DNA of 43,657 bases from Chloroflexota bacterium. Lineage in GTDB: Bacteria > Chloroflexota > Anaerolineae > Promineifilales > Promineifilaceae. Made by a program: the position numbers and the translations under genes. Below the pieces are notes generated by a model, which was not told the DNA's origin, made no database searches, and saw nothing but the letters and a program-made list of their open reading frames with translations. The stretch lies in the NCBI GenBank assembly GCA_024277135.1, contig JAJRVV010000028.1, positions 1 to 43,657 of the forward strand, written 5' to 3'. Below, piece by piece: positions 1 to 7,289 of this stretch; the first letter of the stretch is position 1; each line of letters opens with the position of its first letter.

Positions 1-699
1 CAGGGCAGATTGCCGCTCACCCTGTCCACGCCCGTTGCCGCCCTCTTGTCGGTCACGGCCGTCAACCAACAGCGGCAGCAAGGCCACATCATCGTAGACA
101 CCCGTTCTGCGGCCGAATTTGGCGCGGGGCACATCGCCGGCGCCTACAACGTCCAGCTTGCCAGCGCTGAATTTGAACAGCGCGTCGGCTGGGTGACGCC
201 GCCAGACACACCCATCATTCTGGTGGCCGAAGATGAGGCATCAGCCCAGCGCGCCATCTTCAGCATGGCTTTCGTGGCTCTGGATTCTCGTGTGGTTGGC
301 TATCTTGACGGCGGCATGAGCGCCTGGTTGGACGCGGGCCAGCCCCTGGCGACTGTGCCGCAAATAGACATCCATTCGCTGGCACAAAAGTTGTCCGGCA
401 ATGGCTTAAAGGTGTTGGATGTACGCGATGACGAAGAGTGGGATGAGGGGCACATTGAGACGGCCGTTCACATGAATTTCAAGCTGATGCAGACCGACCT
501 GGGTTCGTTAACATTGCCGCCAGAAGACCACATCGCCGTCGTCTGCGGCGGTGGGATGCGCTCCAGCACCGCCAGCAGCATCTTGAAGATGAACGGCTAT
601 CCACACATTTACAACGTCACCGGCGGGATGGACGCCTGGCGCGCCGCCCGCCTGCCCATGATAGACGGCGACGGCATTGTTTGCACGTATGGCGGTTGA
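1..699 (+). CDS. MBL-fold/rhodanese-type protein, C-terminal part (cut by window edge)
   Basis: The frame is open from base 1, so the TTG at 10 is only the first possible start inside the window and the gene begins outside it. Two rhodanese-like domains are visible. The first (about residues 15-110) has the DTRSAAEFGAGHIAGA signature but no cysteine in its active loop (ILVAEDEAS), so it is probably inactive. The second (about 120-220) has LDVRDDEEWDEGHI and a complete loop with cysteine, VVCGGGMRSS. This pair is typical of the C-terminal half of metallo-beta-lactamase/rhodanese fusions related to persulfide dioxygenases, which handle sulfane sulfur in the cytoplasm. The MBL half itself is not visible, so that part is inference. 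The stop overlaps the start of the downstream TorD-like gene, which suggests one operon. Confidence 0.75.
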   Translation, partial: QGRLPLTLSTPVAALLSVTAVNQQRQQGHIIVDTRSAAEFGAGHIAGAYNVQLASAEFEQRVGWVTPPDTPIILVAEDEASAQRAIFSMAFVALDSRVVGYLDGGMSAWLDAGQPLATVPQIDIHSLAQKLSGNGLKVLDVRDDEEWDEGHIETAVHMNFKLMQTDLGSLTLPPEDHIAVVCGGGMRSSTASSILKMNGYPHIYNVTGGMDAWRAARLPMIDGDGIVCTYGG

Positions 700-1123
700 T
701 CAAGGGAACGCCACTCTGACCCTGGCCGAAACGGCCCGGGCACGGCATTATGGCTATGCGTTGTTCGGCTGGTTGTTCCAGGAAGGGGTAACGGCCGTCC
801 TCCTCCCCTACATCCAGGCCATCCCAGAATTAGCCGCTGCTTACCCTGACTCGCCTGATTTTGACGAAGCGGCGGCTTTTGATGAAGCCGCCGCCGAACA
901 TCACCAGTTATTTGGCTTTAACCTGTTCCCCTACGAGAGTATTTTTCTGGACAGCGCCGGTCTGCTGGGGGGAGTGGTGACGGAGCGAGTGGCGGCGCGA
1001 TACAGGCAAATAGGGTATGTGGCGGACACGGCCGTCGCCAGCCCCGACCACACCACAATTCCTGAAGGCTCACTGAGGAGCAGCATACAGGCTGACCTGC
1101 CAATTCGTCCCTTTCAACGCTAA
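689..1123 (+). pseudogene. TorD/DmsD-like molybdoenzyme chaperone, 3' truncated
   Basis: The ATG at 689 overlaps the end of the rhodanese gene by 11 bases (stop at 697-699). A TTG at 677 is possible but less likely. Residues 1 to about 120 look like a TorD-family chaperone: an N-terminal helical part, then HHQLFGFNLFPYESIFLD and a GLLGGVVTERVAARY stretch. TorD proteins fold and guard molybdopterin oxidoreductases before export and are usually about 200 residues. Here similarity stops at ASPDH (about base 1053), and the last 25 or so codons run through the 3' end of the opposing PPTase gene. The helical C-terminal third is missing. I read this as a gene truncated at the edge of the biosynthetic cluster. 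No molybdoenzyme partner is adjacent on this side. Confidence 0.6.
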
Positions 1124-1801
1124 TGCGCCCACATAACCGGCTGCCGGTTGGAAGGATTGCAGCGTCCACTCGGCGGCTGCGGCCGTATCTCCCTTGATTT
1201 GTCGAAACCGGACCGGCTGGCCCGGCAACAGCGTCACCGCAAACGCCCGCAGCGGATAAGACAGCCCCTCTCCCACCGCCTTGATAAACGCCTCTTTGCG
1301 CGTCCAGCAGTTGAAAAAGCATATCGGTTTTCGATCGGGCGGCATGGTGAGGTAGTCGGCATATTCTATCGCCGAAAAGGAGCGGTGGGCCACAGCATCC
1401 ATGTCGGATAACGGCCGTATCCACTCCACATCCACCCCCAATGCCGCCCCCCGGCAAAAGCCAATCAGCGCCACATCCTGCGCATGAGAGACGTTAAATT
1501 GCACATCGGCGTCTCCCGCCAACGCCGGCTTGCCCTGCGCTGCATAGCGGAAGTGGATTTCCGCTGGCGTCATATCCAGGTAGCCAGCCAGCAGTTGGCG
1601 CAACTGGCCGCGAGCTACGATATACCGCCGCCGATCCCGATCAAAGTAAAAGCGTTCCGCCCGCGCCAATTCATCAAGCGACAAGGTGGATTGGTATGCC
1701 GCCAGCGCCGCCTCCGGCTGATGGAGCCAGACATGCCAGATATGCACTTCGTTCAGAGGTAACGGGGGATTGGCCGCGCGCCCCCAGATGGTTTCAAGCA
1801 T
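1070..1801 (-). CDS. Sfp-type 4'-phosphopantetheinyl transferase
   Basis: This 243-residue protein would transfer the phosphopantetheine arm of coenzyme A to the serine of carrier domains, turning the NRPS and PKS of this cluster into their active holo forms in the cytoplasm. Family motifs are clear: LGVDVEWIRP (Mg-binding Asp/Glu region, about residue 122) and FFNCWTRKEAFIKAVGEGL (WxxKEA motif, about residue 165). The length fits the Sfp/Gsp group. Its ATG overlaps the stop of the upstream glycosyltransferase by eight bases (ATGCTTGA), so the two are probably translationally coupled. It is the last gene of the minus-strand run, and its stop faces the broken TorD gene. No terminator hairpin is visible after it. 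Confidence 0.93.
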   Translation of the reverse strand: MLETIWGRAANPPLPLNEVHIWHVWLHQPEAALAAYQSTLSLDELARAERFYFDRDRRRYIVARGQLRQLLAGYLDMTPAEIHFRYAAQGKPALAGDADVQFNVSHAQDVALIGFCRGAALGVDVEWIRPLSDMDAVAHRSFSAIEYADYLTMPPDRKPICFFNCWTRKEAFIKAVGEGLSYPLRAFAVTLLPGQPVRFRQIKGDTAAAAEWTLQSFQPAAGYVGALALKGTNWQVSLYAAPQ

Positions 1802-2834
1802 GTGACTGGTTGAGTTTGGCCTGCACGGCCGTTAAAATCTGTTGCGTGGCTCGCGCCATCGTCAATTCCGTCGTCACCGCTTCATGCGCTTTGGCCGCGA
1901 TACGCTGCCGCGCTTCGTCTTGTTCCAGATAATGGCAAATCGTATCCGCCATCTCGGTAAACGGAACCGATACAAAATGTTCACCGGGAACCAGTGGAAT
2001 ATGGGCGTATGTCGGCTCCGAAACGACCATCACTTTGTTGGCTGAAGCCAGATAAAAGCGCATGGAGTGATTGTCCCATTCCCGCCGCAGCAGATTGACT
2101 GTGATTTTGGTGCGGTTCAACAATTCGGTGCGGACTTCGCCAAACACGTAAGGATGCTCAACGCCGTCAATGACCATCATTTCCACCCCGCGCCGGGACA
2201 ATTCTGCGCGCAGTTTTCGCAAATACTTTCCCCGCCGGTTGGTACCGATTTTACCCAGCCACAGCACCGGAATATCTCGTTTTAACCCCAAATCGCGGCC
2301 TATGACTTCATGATAACCATAAAATCCAGTCATGGCGTCGAACCCATCCTGCCGCAAATAATCAGTGATCCATTGGGAACCAACCACCACCAAAGAGGGG
2401 ATTTTGGCCCGTTTTAGCCACATTAAATCCCCGTAATAGCGAAACCGAAGCCCCATTTTCAGCAAAGATTGACCTTTAGCGAACGGCCGTAACACCCCAT
2501 CCTCATGCCGCCGAAATGCCAGCCGCTCCACCTGGGTGCGTACCCCGCTCAACCAGCGAGTGAGCCAACGAGGAATCACCGGCGCCGGGAACTGTTCCGT
2601 CATCCACAGCACAAAGAACTGGTTCCCTTTTTGCACCTGGTCAATCACCGGAACCAGACTGCCATAGGGTCCAAACGCCAGCGTCAGGTCTAAAGATTCG
2701 GGGAACGGCCGATCAAAAGGAACGTGCGTGACCTGGCAGCCCAACTGGCGCAGCATATCGCCCACATTGGCTACGTTGCCCGATTGTTTCCCCCAATAAA
2801 TTAGTCCAACCTTAAATGAAAAGGGCTTGGTCAT
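1794..2834 (-). CDS. CgeB-like glycosyltransferase (GT-B fold)
   Basis: About 346 residues if it starts at the ATG at 2834 (MTKPFSFKVGLIYWGKQSG). The frame stays open for 32 more codons to 2930, but those residues look non-coding and no clear ribosome site supports them. The N-terminal half is a Rossmann-like domain (KVGLIYWGKQSGNVANVG). The C-terminal half resembles the CgeB/YkvP group-1 glycosyltransferase domain (NLLRREWDNHSMRFYLASA, then LVPGEHFVSVP). Such enzymes move sugars from nucleotide-sugar donors at the cytoplasmic face. Its end overlaps the PPTase start, and it lies in the cluster with an aminotransferase and a membrane GT-C-like protein, so a role in glycosylating the cluster's product or a cell-surface glycan is likely. 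The acceptor cannot be told from sequence. Confidence 0.72.
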   Translation of the reverse strand: MTKPFSFKVGLIYWGKQSGNVANVGDMLRQLGCQVTHVPFDRPFPESLDLTLAFGPYGSLVPVIDQVQKGNQFFVLWMTEQFPAPVIPRWLTRWLSGVRTQVERLAFRRHEDGVLRPFAKGQSLLKMGLRFRYYGDLMWLKRAKIPSLVVVGSQWITDYLRQDGFDAMTGFYGYHEVIGRDLGLKRDIPVLWLGKIGTNRRGKYLRKLRAELSRRGVEMMVIDGVEHPYVFGEVRTELLNRTKITVNLLRREWDNHSMRFYLASANKVMVVSEPTYAHIPLVPGEHFVSVPFTEMADTICHYLEQDEARQRIAAKAHEAVTTELTMARATQQILTAVQAKLNQSHA

Positions 2835-2943
2835 ATGCTTAATAGTACCCAAAGATACTTCATTCGGGTAGGAGATGTCCTTTTCAGGATGATGGTCGTG
2901 CAAAATCCCTCCCCCTTTTCCTCGCACCACCGGCAGCTAACGC

Positions 2944-4755
2944 CTATGGCAAAGCATAAATCTCAACGCCATTCTCTGAAAAAATCAGCGAGGCTTCTGT
3001 TGACGCCAAATCCGTTATCAACTGGTGGGCTGCCGTCATGTAATCAACCAGGCTTTCGTTATGAGATTCCCAATTAATAAAAAAATCAAAGGCGGGATGG
3101 GAAAGAACAACATGCGTCACGCCCCTGACTTGTAAATCCGCCAAAAAATCCACCGGAGCAGCATAATCAGCATACTCAATAATCCCCTGAGAAATCGGAT
3201 CCCCCCACAGGTATTCCCGGTTCAGGTAATACGTTCGATCTTCAGGGAAAATCAGCAATTTTGAGGTTGGCGGCAGTTGCGAATTGGCAAAGGCATAGGC
3301 CGGATACATGTAAAATCGCCGGGCCAGATACGTTTGCCTCTCTGTCCTGCCTAACGCCACCGCCAACTCGGCCGGTTGGGTTTGGATGGTTTGGCCGATG
3401 CTCAAAATCGTGCCAGCCAACAAAAACAGGTAGAGCCAGGACGGCCGTACCGAAAACGACAAAACCCGAAGGCCATAACCCGCCATTCCCCAAACAATAA
3501 CCAGAAAAACAGGATAAACCGGGAGCAGATAACGGGACTGCGGGCTTTTCGTCACCAGCCAACTCAATCCAATCAGCGCCGGATAAGCCAGCAGCATTTT
3601 CCAATTCAATGATAAGCGGGGAATCCGTGGTAAGCTGCCCAGATAAATCACGCCGCCCAGTAGGACGGCCGTCCGCATCCAACCCGGCAATTGCAGCCCC
3701 CGCCCCAACTGGCTCAAGCGAAATCGCTCATTGGCGGCCGCCGTCCAAAAATCTCCGCCAAAATAATCAAACAAAAAGGGGAAAAAGGGATTGCCCACCT
3801 GCACCCAATTTTTCAGATACCACAAACCGCTCACCAGAACCAGCGGCACGCCAAACCTCAACCACGTTTTCCAAACAGGCTGCCAACCCTTTTGATAGGA
3901 TTTCAAAGACAAAGCCAACACCAGCATGGACAGCGCGATCACCGGGAAAACGGCCGTCACCTTAACAGAAGCTGCAAAACCCGTCATGATACCGGCTAAG
4001 ATCAACCAGCCAGGAACTGGTTCAGCCTGCCATCTCGCCAGGGCCAGCAGCGCCAGCGTAGCATAAAGCAGCAACCCCAGATCATTCATGGGCCAAGTCG
4101 CCTCTTGCCGCACCAGGGGCAGCAGCCAAAAACTCAACCCTGCCAAAACTGACCATTCCCCAGGCAGTAGTTGCCGGGCCAGCAAATAGGTAGCCAACAT
4201 CGCCAAAACGCCCGCGCTCCAATGCGCCAGTTGGGCAACCTCCGGCCAACCGGCCATCAATCCTGGCACAAACAAAAGGTTGAACCCCATCGGATAATTA
4301 GAAAAAGGGATAGAAGGGATCGGCGCGATACGCCCCTGGTTAACCCAGGTCTGGATGGTGGGCAAATGGTACATCAACCCGTCCCAGGCCATGCCGGCCC
4401 CGATGGGCGGGGCCAGCGCCAACAGCGCCAACAAACCAATCAACCCTGCCGCTGCCAAAACGGCCGCTGCCCGCGCCCACAAACGCGGCCGTCTGATTGG
4501 CGGCGCTAACTTAAATCCGACCCAACTCCCTACCAACGCCAGACTTCCCAGCAATGTCCAAACCGGCGCCGGCCGCAGCCAACCCGCCAGCCCCAGGCCG
4601 AAGAAGATGAGCGAAATGCCCACCCAGCCCACGGCCGTTTGCCAGACAAATTGTTGCAGACGGCCGTCAAACGACCATCCAGCAGCATAAACAATCAAAC
4701 GTCCCAGTCCCAGACCAGCCGCCCATAAAACCAACGCTATCAGAATGGCTAACAT
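2944..4755 (-). CDS. GT-C-like integral membrane glycosyltransferase (ArnT/PMT type), putative
   Basis: I chose the ATG at 4755 (MLAILIALVLWAAGLG), which lies just after the aminotransferase stop at 4784. The open frame continues upstream to 5088 but there overlaps the aminotransferase and reads as Arg/Trp-rich noise. The product is about 603 residues with roughly a dozen hydrophobic segments. After the first membrane segments comes AWDGLMYHLPTIQTWVNQG, an Asp...Tyr-His loop like the catalytic outer loop of polyprenol-phosphate-sugar transferases, followed by SNYPMGFNLLF. A soluble part of about 150 residues closes the protein. GT-C enzymes use lipid-linked sugars on the outer face of the membrane. 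The gene ends with TAG. Neighbours support a role in glycosylation, but the exact family and substrate are unknown. Confidence 0.65.
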   Translation of the reverse strand: MLAILIALVLWAAGLGLGRLIVYAAGWSFDGRLQQFVWQTAVGWVGISLIFFGLGLAGWLRPAPVWTLLGSLALVGSWVGFKLAPPIRRPRLWARAAAVLAAAGLIGLLALLALAPPIGAGMAWDGLMYHLPTIQTWVNQGRIAPIPSIPFSNYPMGFNLLFVPGLMAGWPEVAQLAHWSAGVLAMLATYLLARQLLPGEWSVLAGLSFWLLPLVRQEATWPMNDLGLLLYATLALLALARWQAEPVPGWLILAGIMTGFAASVKVTAVFPVIALSMLVLALSLKSYQKGWQPVWKTWLRFGVPLVLVSGLWYLKNWVQVGNPFFPFLFDYFGGDFWTAAANERFRLSQLGRGLQLPGWMRTAVLLGGVIYLGSLPRIPRLSLNWKMLLAYPALIGLSWLVTKSPQSRYLLPVYPVFLVIVWGMAGYGLRVLSFSVRPSWLYLFLLAGTILSIGQTIQTQPAELAVALGRTERQTYLARRFYMYPAYAFANSQLPPTSKLLIFPEDRTYYLNREYLWGDPISQGIIEYADYAAPVDFLADLQVRGVTHVVLSHPAFDFFINWESHNESLVDYMTAAHQLITDLASTEASLIFSENGVEIYALP

Positions 4756-4783
4756 CAAATGTTTTGGGAGGAAAGCGCCTGCT

Positions 4784-6004
4784 TCAAACCAGCGTCGCCA
4801 TGAGCCGTTGGGCTTTGCGCGCCCGGATTTCCGCCGCGTAGGTGACAGCCGCGCGTATAATCTGGCAAATAGTATGAATGTGTCCGGGGCCAACGGCCGT
4901 GCCCGTGGGCACGCCCATCGTCTCTTCCACCACCTTCGCCGTTTCCGGCAAATCTCGATTCGTCGTCGGATCGGAACGATACGGCTCCAGCCGGTGACAG
5001 CCGGGGTAAAAATAGCGACGGGCCAGCACATTCTCCGCCACCAACACCTCCACCAACTCATCCCGGCTGATGCCTGCCATACTTTCATTCACATTCAAAA
5101 TCACATATTGAAAATTATTCTGCTCCGCCTCATCATATTCAATCACCGAAATACCCGGCACATCTGCCAACTCCCGACCATACTGCTGGTAATGCCGGAA
5201 GTTAGTGGCGATAAACGTATCTACGCTGCCCAATGAGGTCAATCCCATCGCCGCCGCCGCCTCATTCATCTTGCCGTTCGTGCCCTCATAAGCCACAAAA
5301 TCATTCTCCACAAAGCCGAAATTCCGCATGGAGCGGACGCGAGCCGCCACTCCATCATCATTGGTCGCCACCGCCCCTCCTTCCAACGTGTTGAAAAACT
5401 TGGTGGCGTGGAAACTGAACACTTCCGCATTGCCAAAATTGCCGATCATACGATCGTTATACGAACAGCCAAACGCATGAGCCGCATCAAACAACAACTT
5501 CAAATTATGCCGGTCGGCAATCGCTTGCAAGCCATCAATATCACAGGGCTGGCCCCACAAATGCACCCCCAAAATCCAGCTGGTGTGCGGTGTGATGTGC
5601 TTCTCCACACACGCCGGATCCAAGTGATAGGTTCCCGGCTTCACATCACAAAACACCGGCTTGATCCCCAACCATTGCAAAGCATGAGCCGTAGCGATAA
5701 ACGTCATGGAAGGCACAATCACTTCCCCCGTTAATCCCAACGCTTTGATAGCGATTTCCAGGGCAATTGTGCCATTATTTATTGCCAGAAAATGACGGAC
5801 GCCCAGCCGCTCTGCCATTCGTCGTTCGAACTCTTTGGCAAAAGGGCCGTTGTTCGTCAACCAACGCCGATCCAGCATAACGCCGATCATCGCCATGAAA
5901 TAATCCCGGTCGCCGATATTGGGTCGGCCCACATGCAGTTTTTGGGTGAACGCGGGGATGCCGCTGAAGATTGCCAGATTGTCTAACCGGTTTGTGTGCG
6001 TCAT
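4784..6004 (-). CDS. DegT/DnrJ/EryC1/StrS-family PLP-dependent sugar aminotransferase
   Basis: 406 residues, the normal length. These enzymes place an amino group on keto-sugars bound to nucleotides. The fold-type I pattern is complete: NNGTIALEIAIKALGL for phosphate binding, VPSMTFIATAHAL, the Asp of LLFDAAHAFG, and the PLP lysine in SFHATKFFNTLEGGAV. The C-terminal part keeps YFYPGCHRLEPYR, as in enzymes acting on dTDP-sugars. The start is an ATG preceded by GGAGGT about 11 bases upstream. It follows the thioesterase after a 253-base gap holding two palindromes, and 28 bases separate it from the GT-C-like gene, so these sugar genes may form their own transcription unit. I cannot tell which sugar position it aminates. 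No nucleotide-sugar dehydratase is present in the window. Confidence 0.9.
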   Translation of the reverse strand: MTHTNRLDNLAIFSGIPAFTQKLHVGRPNIGDRDYFMAMIGVMLDRRWLTNNGPFAKEFERRMAERLGVRHFLAINNGTIALEIAIKALGLTGEVIVPSMTFIATAHALQWLGIKPVFCDVKPGTYHLDPACVEKHITPHTSWILGVHLWGQPCDIDGLQAIADRHNLKLLFDAAHAFGCSYNDRMIGNFGNAEVFSFHATKFFNTLEGGAVATNDDGVAARVRSMRNFGFVENDFVAYEGTNGKMNEAAAAMGLTSLGSVDTFIATNFRHYQQYGRELADVPGISVIEYDEAEQNNFQYVILNVNESMAGISRDELVEVLVAENVLARRYFYPGCHRLEPYRSDPTTNRDLPETAKVVEETMGVPTGTAVGPGHIHTICQIIRAAVTYAAEIRARKAQRLMATLV

Positions 6005-6179
6005 CGTTCTTTCGAACCTCCACGAACAATTTGAGATCGCAACCTGGGGCTTTTCTGATGCTGCTGGAAAAGATGAGCGTCGTTCTGGTGTGTGGGATGC
6101 AAAAAGGGATGTTGCGCCGGAACCCCATTCAGCTTCGATTAAAGTGGATGAATCTTACAAGGACGCTATCGGAACATGG

Positions 6180-6206
6180 GTAAGGCGATTTTCAAAATCG
6201 CCCTAC
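6180..6206. repeat. 27-base palindrome with single-base centre
   Basis: The core GGCGATTTTCAAAATCGCC (6184-6202) is a perfect inverted repeat around one C. With one mismatched pair it extends to 6180-6206. It lies between the thioesterase stop and the aminotransferase start. There is no T-run in either direction, so it is not a standard terminator. It may be a REP-like repeat or an operator. Confidence 0.7.
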
Positions 6207-6228
6207 GCGCCAAATTGATGGAGATAGA

Positions 6229-6255
6229 TTGGTTCAATCTTCAAGATTGAACCAA
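6229..6255. repeat. Perfect 27-base palindrome two bases past the thioesterase stop
   Basis: Thirteen-base arms around a central C (6242). The left arm is TTGGTTCAATCTT and the right arm its exact complement. It starts two bases beyond the TAA of the thioesterase gene (6258-6260) and has the same length and the same one-C centre as the palindrome at 6180-6206. No T-run follows on the minus strand. It could stabilise the 3' end of the PKS/TE message or bind a dimeric protein. Confidence 0.75.
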
Positions 6256-6257
6256 AC

Positions 6258-7286
6258 TTAAACAGACGATGTTTCTGCCAGTGTGGTTTGCAGCAGCCGG
6301 GCCAACTCCCCCACATACGGCTCTTTGACGATGTTGTGCGTGCCTTGAATGATATGCGTGATCAAACGGCCGTCTGTCAACATCTCCCATCCGGACGGCC
6401 GATCAGATGGTTCCATCCCTTTCAATTCGCTGGAGCGGAAAAGGACGACATGCCCGTCATATGGCTGAGGGCGATAGGCCACCAACGCATCCGTATGCGC
6501 CTCCCACAAATAGGGGCCAATCAACGATTGCGATACGGTTCGGCCCAACCGAATCAACATCTGACTGCGCCAGATCACCGACTGCTTCTCCACCTGGTGC
6601 GTCACCCGCTTTACAGCCTTATTCGTAAAGCCACGAACCGAAGCCATTTTTTCAGTCTGACTTTTACCCAAAAATCGCGCCCATCGTCCCTTTTCCGATT
6701 GAGGCGCGTCATTGTTCTGAACACGGCCGTTTTCTCCAGGTAGCATCGTGTCCGTCGGCAGCTCCAACAAATGGCGTTCACGGGCCATCATCGGGTCCAA
6801 CGTATCCAGCAAAGCCACCAACGCCACTTCCTGCCCAACGGCCGTCAACTGCCGCGCCATCTCATAGGCAACCTCGCCCCCCATGGAAAAACCGCCCAGC
6901 GAATACGGCCCCTCCGGCTGCGCGGCGCGCATCGCTTTGATGTAGCAGGTTGCCATGGCCGGGATGTCGCGGAACGGCCGTTGCCGGCCATCCACCCCTC
7001 GCGCCTGCAAACCATAAAACGGCTGATCCGGCCCCATGTAGCGGGTCAGGTCATAAAAATTCATTACATTCCCCAGGCCGCCATGCACGCAGAAAAACGG
7101 CCGTTTATTCCCCTTCGGCTGAATGGGAACCAACGGCGTCCATTCCCGACCAGCAGTGAGGGTAAGGTTGGCAGATGAGTTTACAATCGTCTCCCCCGCC
7201 CGTCCCCCATCCACCCCATACGCCGTTTGCAACATCTCCGCCAGATCCGCCACCGTCGGCGTTTCAAACAGCGTTGCCAGCGACAA
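6258..7286 (-). CDS. Thioesterase domain, 3' half of the PKS gene, with helix III of the split carrier domain
   Basis: This frame continues the PKS frame directly after its TAG. The first codon here is the TTG that follows the TAG, with no ribosome site of its own. Residues 1-20 (SLATLFETPTVADLAEML) are the end of an acyl-carrier domain, not a protein N-terminus. Residues 50-340 form an alpha/beta-hydrolase type I thioesterase: VCVHGG-like FFCVHGGLGN, nucleophile Ser134 in GGFSMGGEVA, an Asp in LLDTLDP (about 161-164), and a C-terminal His in GTHNIVKEPYV. Such domains release the finished chain by hydrolysis or cyclisation. Whether it is ever made depends on read-through, on initiation at the TTG, or on the TAG being a consensus error. 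Confidence 0.85.
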   Translation of the reverse strand: MSLATLFETPTVADLAEMLQTAYGVDGGRAGETIVNSSANLTLTAGREWTPLVPIQPKGNKRPFFCVHGGLGNVMNFYDLTRYMGPDQPFYGLQARGVDGRQRPFRDIPAMATCYIKAMRAAQPEGPYSLGGFSMGGEVAYEMARQLTAVGQEVALVALLDTLDPMMARERHLLELPTDTMLPGENGRVQNNDAPQSEKGRWARFLGKSQTEKMASVRGFTNKAVKRVTHQVEKQSVIWRSQMLIRLGRTVSQSLIGPYLWEAHTDALVAYRPQPYDGHVVLFRSSELKGMEPSDRPSGWEMLTDGRLITHIIQGTHNIVKEPYVGELARLLQTTLAETSSV

Positions 7287-7289
7287 CTA
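7287..7289 (-). other. In-frame TAG splitting the carrier domain and cutting off the thioesterase
   Basis: The codons before it read KKLFGV and those after it, in the same frame, read LSLATLFETPT. In an intact carrier domain one residue (often Asp, Glu, Gln or Lys) stands here, so a single base change from CAG, GAG or AAG would explain it. PurH in this window ends at TAG right after its conserved RHFRH C-terminus, so TAG is a real stop in this genome. Confidence 0.9.

Noticed and set aside
4756-5088. N-terminal extension of the GT-C-like protein
   Set aside because: These 111 codons overlap the well-conserved aminotransferase and read as Arg/Trp-rich noise.
7287-7289. Recoding of TAG as an amino acid (for example pyrrolysine)
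   Set aside because: PurH ends at TAG after its conserved RHFRH C-terminus and the GT-C-like gene also ends with TAG, so TAG works as a stop here. No PylTS-type genes are in the window.
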